Shown: positions 1-5,482, counted from the first letter of the stretch. The stretch: 6,098 nucleotides of DNA from an uncultured Eubacteriales bacterium (GCA_900554405.1 USHI01000085.1:1-6098); one strand, 5' to 3'. Made by a program: numbers and translations. Notes: a model not told the origin generated them from the sequence alone.

Positions 1-1
1 G

Positions 2-2029
2 GGGGGCGGAAGGGCAGCCGCGGATGTGATCTGCGGGCTGGAAAGCCCCTCCGGCAGGCTTCCGGATACGATAGCGGCGGGGCGCGAAAGCTACCCGGCA
101 TATGAAAATTTCTATGGCGAAAACCGCCTTTTCTACCGCGAAGATATATATGTCGGTTATCGCTATTTTCAGACATTTGAACCGGAAAAGGTGATATACC
201 CCTTCGGCTACGGGCTTTCTTACACCGATTTTGCAATATCCTATGCAGAGCACAGCGTGTCCGGCGGTGTGTTCAGCGTGCGTGTGCTCGTTGTCAATAA
301 CGGAAGCGTGCCGGGCAGGGAGGTCGTTCAATGCTATGTCGAAGCGCCCTGCGGCAGGCTCGGGAAGCCGGCGCTGTCGCTGTGCGCCTATAAAAAAACA
401 GGCGAGCTTCTCCCCGGCGGGAGCGAGCTTGTCACGCTCACCTTCGGCGAATATGATTTCGCTTCGTTTGACGATATAAACAATGCCTATATACTCGAAA
501 AGGGCGAATATGTGTTCCGTATCGGCAAAAACGTGCGCGACAACAGTGCTTCGTTCGCCGTTACTTTGGCGGAGGACAAGGTCATAAAGCGCGTGGAAAG
601 CGCTTTGAAGCCGGTTATCCCGTTCGAACGCCTTGTCAACCGCGGAAGCGGTGCGGAATACGAACCGGTTCCGCTGCGCGTTCACGCCGCTGAGCCGATC
701 CCCGAAACGCTTCCCGCCATCGAAAAGGACGGAAAAACCCTTTTCGATGTATACGAGGGAAGAATAACGCTCGATGAATTTGTCCGCAGGTTTTCGGATG
801 CCGATCTTGTGAACATTGTCCGCGGAGAGGGGATGAGCAGTCCGAAGGTCACTCCCGGCACCGGTGCCGCCTTCGGCGGTGTCACTCCGTCGCTTTCCGC
901 GCTCGGGATCCCGGTTATGTGCTGCACGGACGGGCCGTCCGGTGTCCGCATGGTAAGCGATGCAAAATGTGTCGGATATCCGGATGCCACCTGCATTGCC
1001 GCCGCATGGGATGATGCGCTTGCGGAGGATATGTACGAGTTTTGCGGGCAGGAGCTTGCGACCCACTGTGTGGACATACTTCTCGGACCCGGCACGAATA
1101 TCCACCGCGATCCGATCTGCGGCAGAAATTTCGAATACTTTTCGGAAGACCCGCTGCTTGCCGGCAAATGCGCCGCGGCGATATGCCGCGGTCTTTCCCG
1201 CGCGGGCGTTTCGGGCGCGGTAAAGCATTTTTCGGCCAACAACCGCGAATACAACCGCCATGGCATGGATGCCGTTGTTTCGGAACGCGCCCTTCGCGAG
1301 ATATATACTCGCCCGTTTGAGATATGCGTGCGCGAAAGCGATGTCAGATCGGTAATGACCTCCTACAACCCGATAAACGGGCGCTGGTCCGCTTCGGATT
1401 ACGATCTTACGGTTCGTCTGCTGCGCAATGATTTCGGGTTCGACGGCTTTGTCATGACAGACTGGTGGGCGCGCGTGGGCGGTACCGAAACAGGCGGCAA
1501 TGTTACCGCGCTTTCGGAAATGGTCCATGCACGCAATGATATATATATGGTCACGCCGGATGCCGCGCGGCGCGAGGATGACCTTGCTTCCGCGCTTGCG
1601 GAAGGCAGACTCACCCGCGGCGAGCTGCGGGCGTGCGCGTACAACATATGTGCATTCGCGCTGCAAAGTCTTTCGTATCAGGCGCTGCTCAACGGCTACG
1701 GCAAGCACGATCCGGCTTCAGTCTGTGTCGGTGAACCGGAGATAAGCGCAGCGGTAAACGGCGGGGAAGCCGTTATCGAAAATCCCGCTTCGCGCAGGGT
1801 CGTCATACGGGTAAGCTACCGCTCGGCCGTGCCGGGTCTGGCGCAGACGAACATCGAAGCGCTTGTGAACGAAAAAAGCGCGTTTGCGCTCCTTGTCGGC
1901 AATACAAACGGCGGCACCGAGCACGACTATCGCGAAATTTCGCTTCCCGCTGGGGAAAACAAGTTTGTCTTTGTTTCCCAAAACCCGCTGGCGGAGGTTT
2001 CCGGAGTTGATATATTCCCGGTCGGATAG
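2..2029 (+). CDS. GH3 beta-glycosidase with permuted domain order, 5'-truncated by window edge
   Basis: Likely hydrolyses terminal beta-linked sugars from oligosaccharides (beta-glucosidase or beta-xylosidase type; specificity is not readable). The frame is open to the left edge, and the residues before the GTG at 26 already fit the family, so that GTG is internal. Numbering from it: the end of the GH3 alpha/beta sandwich domain comes first (SPSGRLP, residues 7-13), then the YVGYRYF and PFGYGLSYT motifs (42-67), a fibronectin III-like domain (about 70-185), a linker, and then the catalytic barrel (about 250-550). Barrel landmarks are DGPSG (D302), GRNFEYFSEDP (366-376), KHF (400-402) and MTDWW, whose D479 is the expected nucleophile. 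Standard GH3 enzymes have the barrel first. The acid/base glutamate would lie upstream of the window. Residues about 560-667 form an extra beta-rich tail. Whether the protein is secreted cannot be judged without its N-terminus. The family is certain; the substrate is not. Confidence 0.93.
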   Translation, partial: GGGRAAADVICGLESPSGRLPDTIAAGRESYPAYENFYGENRLFYREDIYVGYRYFQTFEPEKVIYPFGYGLSYTDFAISYAEHSVSGGVFSVRVLVVNNGSVPGREVVQCYVEAPCGRLGKPALSLCAYKKTGELLPGGSELVTLTFGEYDFASFDDINNAYILEKGEYVFRIGKNVRDNSASFAVTLAEDKVIKRVESALKPVIPFERLVNRGSGAEYEPVPLRVHAAEPIPETLPAIEKDGKTLFDVYEGRITLDEFVRRFSDADLVNIVRGEGMSSPKVTPGTGAAFGGVTPSLSALGIPVMCCTDGPSGVRMVSDAKCVGYPDATCIAAAWDDALAEDMYEFCGQELATHCVDILLGPGTNIHRDPICGRNFEYFSEDPLLAGKCAAAICRGLSRAGVSGAVKHFSANNREYNRHGMDAVVSERALREIYTRPFEICVRESDVRSVMTSYNPINGRWSASDYDLTVRLLRNDFGFDGFVMTDWWARVGGTETGGNVTALSEMVHARNDIYMVTPDAARREDDLASALAEGRLTRGELRACAYNICAFALQSLSYQALLNGYGKHDPASVCVGEPEISAAVNGGEAVIENPASRRVVIRVSYRSAVPGLAQTNIEALVNEKSAFALLVGNTNGGTEHDYREISLPAGENKFVFVSQNPLAEVSGVDIFPVG

Positions 2030-2049
2030 CCTTGGAAACTCATATAAAT

Positions 2050-2077
2050 GCAAAGCCCCGGCAACGCCGGGGCTTGC
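2050..2077 (+). terminator. Hairpin after the GH3 gene, possible terminator
   Basis: A GC-rich inverted repeat starts 20 bases after the GH3 stop codon. AAGCCCCGGC (2053-2062) pairs with GCCGGGGCTT (2066-2075), and the stem can extend to 2050 and 2077 with one bulged A. The loop is AAC. Only a short, interrupted T tract follows on the plus strand (CTTTATAAAAAT), so it is weaker than a textbook intrinsic terminator. Its position between convergent units supports a role in ending the GH3 transcript. Confidence 0.6.
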
Positions 2078-2110
2078 GCTTTATAAAAATGCGGGCGGCA
2101 GTGGATGGGG

Positions 2111-2148
2111 GAAAAAGGAAAACTCCCGTGCAAATGCACGGGAGTTTT
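2111..2148 (-). terminator. Intrinsic terminator of the tRNA operon
   Basis: A 14-bp inverted repeat at 2119-2132 and 2135-2148 (AAAACTCCCGTGCA and its complement) abuts the CCA end of tRNA-Gly. Read on the minus strand, the hairpin is followed by TTCCTTTTTC, a good U tract. This is a standard intrinsic terminator for the minus-strand tRNAs. On the plus strand the stem is followed by TTTTGGAG, so it could also stop some read-through from the GH3 gene. Confidence 0.85.
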
Positions 2149-2223
2149 GGAGCGGATTACGGGGTTCGAACCCGCTACCTCCACCTTGGCAAGGTGGCGC
2201 TCTACCAAATGAGCTAAATCCGC
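2148..2223 (-). tRNA. tRNA-Gly (anticodon GCC)
   Basis: This is a 76-nt cloverleaf on the minus strand. The acceptor stem GCGGATT (plus 2217-2223) pairs perfectly with AATCCGC, followed by discriminator T and an encoded CCA (plus 2148-2150). The anticodon stem CCACC/GGTGG holds the loop TTGCCAA, so the anticodon is GCC (plus 2188-2190) and it reads glycine codons GGC and GGU. The T loop is TTCGAAC and the D arm has TAGCTC...GAGC. It lies downstream of tRNA-Asp with a 49-nt spacer and is probably cotranscribed with it. Confidence 0.98.
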
Positions 2224-2272
2224 ACGGCGAACGGAAAACGGGCAATACAGCCCCCGACAAGCGGAGAAGAAT

Positions 2273-2349
2273 TGGCGATTCGGATGGGACTCGAACCCAC
2301 GACCTCCGCCGTGACAGGGCGGCGTTCTAACCAACTGAACTACCGAACC
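2273..2349 (-). tRNA. tRNA-Asp (anticodon GTC)
   Basis: This is a 77-nt cloverleaf on the minus strand. The acceptor stem GGTTCGG (plus 2343-2349) pairs with CCGAATC, with one G-U wobble at position 2-71. Discriminator G (the aspartate identity base) and an encoded CCA (plus 2273-2275) follow. The anticodon loop CTGTCAC gives GTC (plus 2313-2315), reading GAC and GAU. The T loop is TTCGAGT. It is the first tRNA of a two-gene operon with tRNA-Gly. Confidence 0.98.
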
Positions 2350-2376
2350 GTATCGGCCGCGTCAGCGCGCTTGATA

Positions 2377-2440
2377 ATATTACCATATAAATCCGAGTTT
2401 TGCAAGCCCTTTTTCAAAAAAAGTGAAAAAATTTTTTGAC
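2377..2440 (-). promoter_or_regulatory. Promoter of the tRNA-Asp/tRNA-Gly operon, with A/T-rich upstream element
   Basis: On the minus strand a -35 box TTGCAA (plus 2400-2405) and a -10 box TAATAT (plus 2377-2382) are separated by 17 bases. The predicted start is near 2370, about 20 bases before tRNA-Asp. Immediately upstream of the -35 (plus 2410-2437) lie runs of A and T (TTTTTCAAAAAAA, AAAAAATTTTTT) at the place of an UP element, as expected for a strong stable-RNA promoter. This is seen in sequence; strength is inferred. Confidence 0.75.
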
Positions 2441-2469
2441 CGCCCGCGGAACGCCGAAACGGCTTGCGG
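2426..2469 (-). terminator. Weak candidate terminator after the C_GCAxxG_C_C gene
   Basis: Just past the stop codon at 2472, a hairpin can form with GCCG/CGGC around an AAA loop (2453-2463) and an outer CCGC/GCGG pairing (2444-2447 with 2466-2469) across an asymmetric internal loop. T-rich sequence follows on the minus strand only after a gap of about a dozen bases (2426-2431). The tract may instead serve only as the upstream element of the tRNA promoter. No better terminator is visible, so read-through into the tRNAs is possible. Confidence 0.3.
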
Positions 2470-2471
2470 CA

Positions 2472-2927
2472 TCAGCACTTTTGCGATTTTCCGGATATTA
2501 TCCCATCCAGTATTTCGCAGGCGGAATGTATGTACCGCAGGCAGGGGCGCACGCGGTAGTATTCCGCATTGCGCTCGGCGGGTGCGGGTGAGTCCGTCCC
2601 GCTTATTCCGGCGAGCAGCTCGCGGCAGATGTATGTTCCGTGTATCGCCCCGAACTCTGCGGCAAATCTGCGGATCAGCGCATAATGTGCCGCTTTTGCA
2701 TCTGCATCGGGTACGGAATAGCCGTAAAGTATGCCGAGCACGGCAAACGCCCCGGTGCAGGCACCGCAGACCTCGCGCAGCTTGCCCATCCCTCCGCCGA
2801 AGGAGGATGAAAGCCGCAGCGCCGTTTTCTCCGGCAGCCCCGTAACGTCACAATATGCGGCAAAAACCGCCTGGGCACAGTTGAAGCCCGCAAGAAAGTA
2901 TTTTTCCGCCTCCGTTTTATGATCCAT
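2472..2927 (-). CDS. C_GCAxxG_C_C family putative redox-active protein
   Basis: A 151-residue protein of a family named for its spaced conserved cysteines and thought, without firm biochemical proof, to have a redox or metal role. Visible signature residues are C17 in FNCAQAVF, the glycine-rich GGGMG (44-48) followed by VCGACTGA with C54 and C57, C101 in YICREL, and C129 and C137 in RPCLRYIHSAC. There is no signal peptide, so it is presumably cytoplasmic. I chose the ATG at 2927 because a promoter (-10 at 2950-2955) places transcription start near 2943 and GGCGGTGAAG lies just before it. A longer TTG-started reading from 2978 would begin inside the -35 box. It is divergent from the DUF421 gene and probably a single-gene unit. 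The electron partner cannot be read from this window. Confidence 0.88.
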   Translation of the reverse strand: MDHKTEAEKYFLAGFNCAQAVFAAYCDVTGLPEKTALRLSSSFGGGMGKLREVCGACTGAFAVLGILYGYSVPDADAKAAHYALIRRFAAEFGAIHGTYICRELLAGISGTDSPAPAERNAEYYRVRPCLRYIHSACEILDGIISGKSQKC

Positions 2928-2949
2928 TTTCTTCACCGCCTTTACCGTG

Positions 2950-2978
2950 ATTTTACCACCGACGGGCGATTTCGTCAA
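2950..2978 (-). promoter_or_regulatory. SigA-type promoter of the C_GCAxxG_C_C gene
   Basis: On the minus strand TTGACG (plus 2973-2978) and TAAAAT (plus 2950-2955) are separated by exactly 17 bases. The start near 2943 leaves a leader of about 16 bases carrying GGCGGTGAAG before the ATG at 2927. The boxes overlap the upstream extension of the reading frame, which decides the start codon. No equally good promoter faces the DUF421 gene in the same intergenic space. Confidence 0.7.
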
Positions 2979-3032
2979 TATCGTCGGAATAAATCATGCG
3001 TTCGCTGCCAAGAATATAACAGAGGTGAGCGT

Positions 3033-3509
3033 ATGGCAATAATTACTATCCGCGCGGTGATATTTTATATTATCCTGATGATGCTTATGAAGCTTATGGG
3101 CAAACGCCAGATCGGCGAAATGCAGGTGAATGAGCTTGTGACGGCGTTCCTCCTTTCCGAGCTTGCCGTGCTGCCCGTTACGGATACCGAGATTCCCCCC
3201 CTTCACGGGCTTGTGCCGCTTGTCGTTATATCCTGTATAGAGGTCATTGTTGCTTTTGTCTGCCGCAAAAACCGCACTGTCCGTGTGTTTTTGAACGGCA
3301 ATCCGATAACGCTTTACCGCAACGGCAGATATATCCAGCCGAACCTCGAAAAGGCGCGTATTTCGGAGGAGGATGTGGAGGCGCAGGTGCGTATAAACGG
3401 ATACGCAAGCCTGAAAGAGGTGCAGACGGTGATACTCGAACGCACCGGTAAAATGAGTGTGATACCGAAAAACGGCAATCCGACAACAAACCAAAGCGGA
3501 GGAAACTGA
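3033..3509 (+). CDS. DUF421 (YetF-like) membrane protein, short form
   Basis: A 158-residue integral membrane protein of the DUF421 family, whose function is not established. Three hydrophobic segments are visible (about 4-22, 33-48 and 60-77), with the conserved GKRQIGEMQVNELV stretch (23-36) between the first two. A soluble C-terminal domain follows with the family's typical order: FLNGNPITLYRNG (86-98), NLEKARISEEDVEAQVR (104-120) and ILERTGKMSVIP (134-145). YetF of Bacillus is about 230 residues, so this is a short form ending soon after the core motif. The start at 3033 has AGAGGTGA at 3021-3028; upstream in-frame sequence lacks family similarity and covers the divergent promoter. Its stop overlaps the next start (TGATG), so the two proteins are probably made together. 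The family is confident; the function is unknown. Confidence 0.9.
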   Translation: MAIITIRAVIFYIILMMLMKLMGKRQIGEMQVNELVTAFLLSELAVLPVTDTEIPPLHGLVPLVVISCIEVIVAFVCRKNRTVRVFLNGNPITLYRNGRYIQPNLEKARISEEDVEAQVRINGYASLKEVQTVILERTGKMSVIPKNGNPTTNQSGGN

Positions 3510-3877
3510 TGAAAAACTTTGTGACAGCCGTGATATTGCTTGCCGCCGTCGTTTGCGCCGCCGCGGCGTGCTCCGGCGTGATATGCGCGGTATGCGGCGA
3601 AATAATCACGCTTGCCGAATCCGGCGAAACCGAAAAGGCTGCCGCAAAATGGAGTGAATGGCGCGCATTTATATCCTTTTTCGAGCACGATGCGGAGATC
3701 GACGCGGTGGACGAGGCGGTATCGGATATGGGCGCGGAGGGCGACGGAGGCGAGCCGATCGATGCGAAGGACCGTGCAAGCGCCGATTTTATTGCCGCCG
3801 TAAAGGAAATACTCGAATGCGAAAAGCCTACCGCCGTCAATCTGTTTTTTATTGACTTGCACGCGAAAATGGGGTAA
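3509..3877 (+). CDS. DUF4363-like small membrane-anchored protein
   Basis: A 122-residue protein with one N-terminal hydrophobic segment (about 4-28) followed by a charged, mostly helical domain. It resembles DUF4363 proteins in size, in the WSEWRAFISFFEHDAEIDAVDEAV stretch (from about residue 48; an aromatic-rich helix, then His-Asp and a run of acidic positions) and in the final helix leading to the C-terminus. Genes of this kind are often found next to DUF421 genes in Firmicutes, and here it overlaps one by a single base with GGAGGAAAC as its ribosome site (3497-3505). AAAAC at 17-21 could be a poor lipobox, but it lacks the usual leucine, so a membrane anchor is likelier. The middle (about 75-85) is rich in Gly, Glu and Asp and probably flexible. 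No activity is known; a partner role for the DUF421 protein is inferred from context. Confidence 0.75.
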   Translation: MKNFVTAVILLAAVVCAAAACSGVICAVCGEIITLAESGETEKAAAKWSEWRAFISFFEHDAEIDAVDEAVSDMGAEGDGGEPIDAKDRASADFIAAVKEILECEKPTAVNLFFIDLHAKMG

Positions 3878-3976
3878 TATGGGAATATATAAAAGCCTTT
3901 GCCGCGGGGTGTATCATGCTTGCGTTCCTTTGCCTTGAACATCCGTGCCGCCGCCGCAAAAACTCTGCCTTCACTA

Positions 3977-4004
3977 TATAATATGTAATTTTCCGTCGAA
4001 AGGG
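3977..4004 (+). promoter_or_regulatory. Possible rpe promoter (-10 only) and ribosome site
   Basis: A perfect TATAAT sits at 3977-3982, but 16-18 bases upstream there is no recognisable -35 (CCGCAA at best), so this is a weak call. GAAAGGG at 3998-4004 is the ribosome site. Its spacing of nine bases suits the ATG at 4014, not the out-of-frame ATG at 4007. No terminator was seen between the DUF4363 stop and this point, so rpe may also be read from the upstream pair. The rest of the 136-base gap holds no feature I can support. Confidence 0.4.
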
Positions 4005-4013
4005 CAATGAAAA

Positions 4014-4682
4014 ATGAAAAGGATCAAGCTTTCACCCTCCGCACTCTCCTGCGATTTTTCCGCCGCGGGCGCACAAATCGAAAAAGCCGCCGCGGGTGGT
4101 GCGGAATATCTTCATCTCGATGTGATGGACGGCATTTTCGTTCCGAACATATCCTTCGGTCAGCCGGTCGTAAAATCGCTCCGCAGGTGCACCCCGCTCG
4201 TGCTCGATGTACATCTTATGATAACCGAGCCGATACGTTACATAGATGATTTCGCCGCCGCCGGGAGCGACATAATAACCGTTCATGCCGAGGCGTGCGG
4301 GGATATCACCGAAACGCTTCTGCGTATCCGCGCCTGCGGTAAAAAGGCGGGGCTTTCATTGAAGCCCGGCACGCCGCCGGAATCGCTGCTTCCGTATCTT
4401 CACCTTTGCGACCTTGTTCTTGTCATGACGGTGGAGCCCGGGTTCGGCGGTCAGCGCTTTATGGCGGACATGATGCCGAAGGTCGAATACTTCCGCGATA
4501 AGCGCGAATCGCTCGGGCTGGATTACGAAATAAGCGTGGACGGCGGCGTTTCCGCCGAAAATGCAAGGCTGTGCGTGCTTTCGGGCGCAAATGTGCTTGT
4601 GGCGGGCAGCAGTGTGCTCGGCAAGCCGGATATCGAAGCCGCGGCACGCACGCTTCTTGCCGCAGCAGAAGGAAAAATGTAA
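4014..4682 (+). CDS. rpe: Ribulose-phosphate 3-epimerase
   Basis: Interconverts D-ribulose 5-phosphate and D-xylulose 5-phosphate in the non-oxidative pentose phosphate pathway, in the cytoplasm. The 222 residues form a complete TIM barrel of normal family length. Metal ligands and catalytic acids are all present: H34 and D36 in HLDVMDG, H67 in LDVHLM, and D176 in VDGGV, with D36 and D176 the expected acid/base pair. Phosphate- and substrate-binding stretches are SPSALSCDF (7-15), LKPGTP (116-121), MTVEPGFGGQRF (138-149) and VAGSSVLG near the end. The start at 4014 fits SPSAL just inside the N-terminus and the AAGGG ribosome site. In many Firmicutes rpe follows prpC-prkC-rsgA; here it stands apart from those, between DUF4363 and a dockerin gene. 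Seven of its 13 isoleucines use ATA. Function is assigned with high confidence. Confidence 0.97.
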   Translation: MKRIKLSPSALSCDFSAAGAQIEKAAAGGAEYLHLDVMDGIFVPNISFGQPVVKSLRRCTPLVLDVHLMITEPIRYIDDFAAAGSDIITVHAEACGDITETLLRIRACGKKAGLSLKPGTPPESLLPYLHLCDLVLVMTVEPGFGGQRFMADMMPKVEYFRDKRESLGLDYEISVDGGVSAENARLCVLSGANVLVAGSSVLGKPDIEAAARTLLAAAEGKM

Positions 4683-4701
4683 AATTTATTTGCGATAGCG
4701 C

Positions 4702-4729
4702 TTGACACCCCCTGGTTATGATGTATAAT
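4702..4729 (+). promoter_or_regulatory. Consensus SigA promoter of the dockerin gene
   Basis: A perfect -35 TTGACA (4702-4707) and a perfect -10 TATAAT (4724-4729) are separated by 16 bases. Transcription would start near 4736, giving an untranslated leader of about 66 bases. This is the only promoter in the window with both boxes fully consensus. Confidence 0.87.
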
Positions 4730-4745
4730 ATTACCAATAATACAC

Positions 4746-4759
4746 ATTTTGCGCAAAAT
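4746..4759. promoter_or_regulatory. 14-bp perfect palindrome in the dockerin gene leader, possible operator
   Basis: ATTTTGCGCAAAAT is a perfect palindrome about 10 bases past the predicted transcription start and 45 bases before the ATG. ATAAT and ATTAT flank it asymmetrically and could extend the dyad. It could be a repressor site for a dimeric regulator or an mRNA hairpin; with no T tract after it and a GCGC core it is not a terminator. I cannot name a regulator. Confidence 0.4.
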
Positions 4760-4790
4760 ATTATAACACGGAACGTGAAATCACCTAACA

Positions 4791-4796
4791 GGAGGT
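4791..4796 (+). promoter_or_regulatory. Strong Shine-Dalgarno of the dockerin gene
   Basis: GGAGGT at 4791-4796 (AGGAGGT including the base before) lies six bases ahead of the ATG at 4803. It is the closest match to the anti-Shine-Dalgarno in the window and fixes the start codon. Confidence 0.85.
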
Positions 4797-4802
4797 ACAG
4801 TC

Positions 4803-5420
4803 ATGAAAAAGCTTTTATCGTTATTGCTCGCAGGAGCAATCATCCTTTCGCTCGTCTCGCTTTTCGTAGCTGCGGAAAATGTCCGTATGACGGAAGCCGA
4901 GATCGAAAAGCACATCTCGCAAATGCTCGAAAGCCGCTGCTCTGTCCACGACCAACTGTTTGTTAAGTTCAATGATGGTACGGAAAAGGAAGCGGCTGTC
5001 GCGATCCTTCACTCCGAATGGGCGGCACTTTACCCGAATGATGCGGATAAAGCCGCGGATGCGGTCATTTCCTTCGAAGATGCGACGGACTACTACCCCG
5101 CATATGCCCGTGTTTCGGTCAAGAACGCCGATATGAAACAGATGTTCCTACTGCTTTACAAGCACGATGAAGTCCTCTCCGTGGAGGTCGAAAGGCTCAT
5201 CCCCGCGACGGATAAGTTTGTCGGCGATGCAAACTACGACGGCAAGGTGGATGCGACCGACTGCCTTGTGCTCAAGCGCTATATACTCGGCACGCTCGGC
5301 GATAATCATTTCTGCTTTGACACCGCGGATATCGACAACAACCGCGTTATCGATGCAGTGGATTACCTGCTGCTCAAACGAGCTTATCTCGGCACATACA
5401 GCCTTCCCGCATACAGATAA
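4803..5420 (+). CDS. Small secreted protein with C-terminal type I dockerin
   Basis: A 205-residue exported protein. Residues 1-24 are a signal peptide (KK, hydrophobic 4-22, VAA before E25). Residues 139-205 form a dockerin, which binds cohesins in cellulosome-type complexes. Its two calcium loops are clear: D142, N144, D146, D150, D153 and D176, D178, N180, D184, D187, each followed by a helix with the Lys-Arg recognition pair (K158/R159 and K192/R193). Cohesin-contact positions 10 and 11 are Ala-Thr and Ala-Val. The second loop has Arg where Gly is usual. Residues 25-135 match no enzyme I know. The pattern of a strand (QLFVKF), helices, and a strand-helix-strand ending in VLSVEVE recalls an I9 protease-propeptide or inhibitor fold; this is inference only. 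C154 and C171 could form a disulfide. No scaffoldin or cohesin gene is in the window. The gene has its own promoter and terminator, so it is monocistronic. Confidence 0.9.
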   Translation: MKKLLSLLLAGAIILSLVSLFVAAENVRMTEAEIEKHISQMLESRCSVHDQLFVKFNDGTEKEAAVAILHSEWAALYPNDADKAADAVISFEDATDYYPAYARVSVKNADMKQMFLLLYKHDEVLSVEVERLIPATDKFVGDANYDGKVDATDCLVLKRYILGTLGDNHFCFDTADIDNNRVIDAVDYLLLKRAYLGTYSLPAYR

Positions 5421-5434
5421 ACCCTTATCATCGG

Positions 5435-5463
5435 AAAAACCGCCCCCGGCCGGGGCGGTTTTT
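5435..5463. terminator. Bidirectional intrinsic terminator between dockerin and transporter genes
   Basis: AAAAACCGCCCC (5435-5446) pairs with GGGGCGGTTTTT (5452-5463) around a five-base loop. The GC core is flanked by A5 on the left and T5 on the right, so it gives a U tract in both directions. It starts 15 bases after the dockerin stop and lies 20 bases beyond the stop of the convergent transporter gene, serving both. Confidence 0.93.
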
Positions 5464-5482
5464 GTGTTGCTTTGCGGCGTGG

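Noticed and set aside
682..1266. Minus-strand open frame of 194 codons inside the GH3 gene
   Set aside because: It lies antisense to the conserved GH3 barrel region and has no recognisable domain; it is a by-product of GC-rich codons.
2119..2148. The paired hairpins at 2050-2148 as a riboswitch, attachment site or mobile-element end
   Set aside because: The second hairpin directly follows tRNA-Gly with a U tract and is explained as a terminator; no integrase or direct repeat of the tRNA 3' end is visible.
1884..2334. Open frames on both strands across the GH3 end and tRNA genes
   Set aside because: They translate tRNA genes and terminator hairpins, so they are not real proteins.
3879..3938. 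19-codon reading frame after the DUF4363 gene
   Set aside because: It is very short, with no conservation evidence and only a chance G-rich stretch before the ATG.
3244..3942. Minus-strand open frame of 232 codons
   Set aside because: It is antisense to the DUF421-DUF4363 pair, both of which have family similarity and ribosome sites; the antisense product is low-complexity Ser/Ala/Pro.
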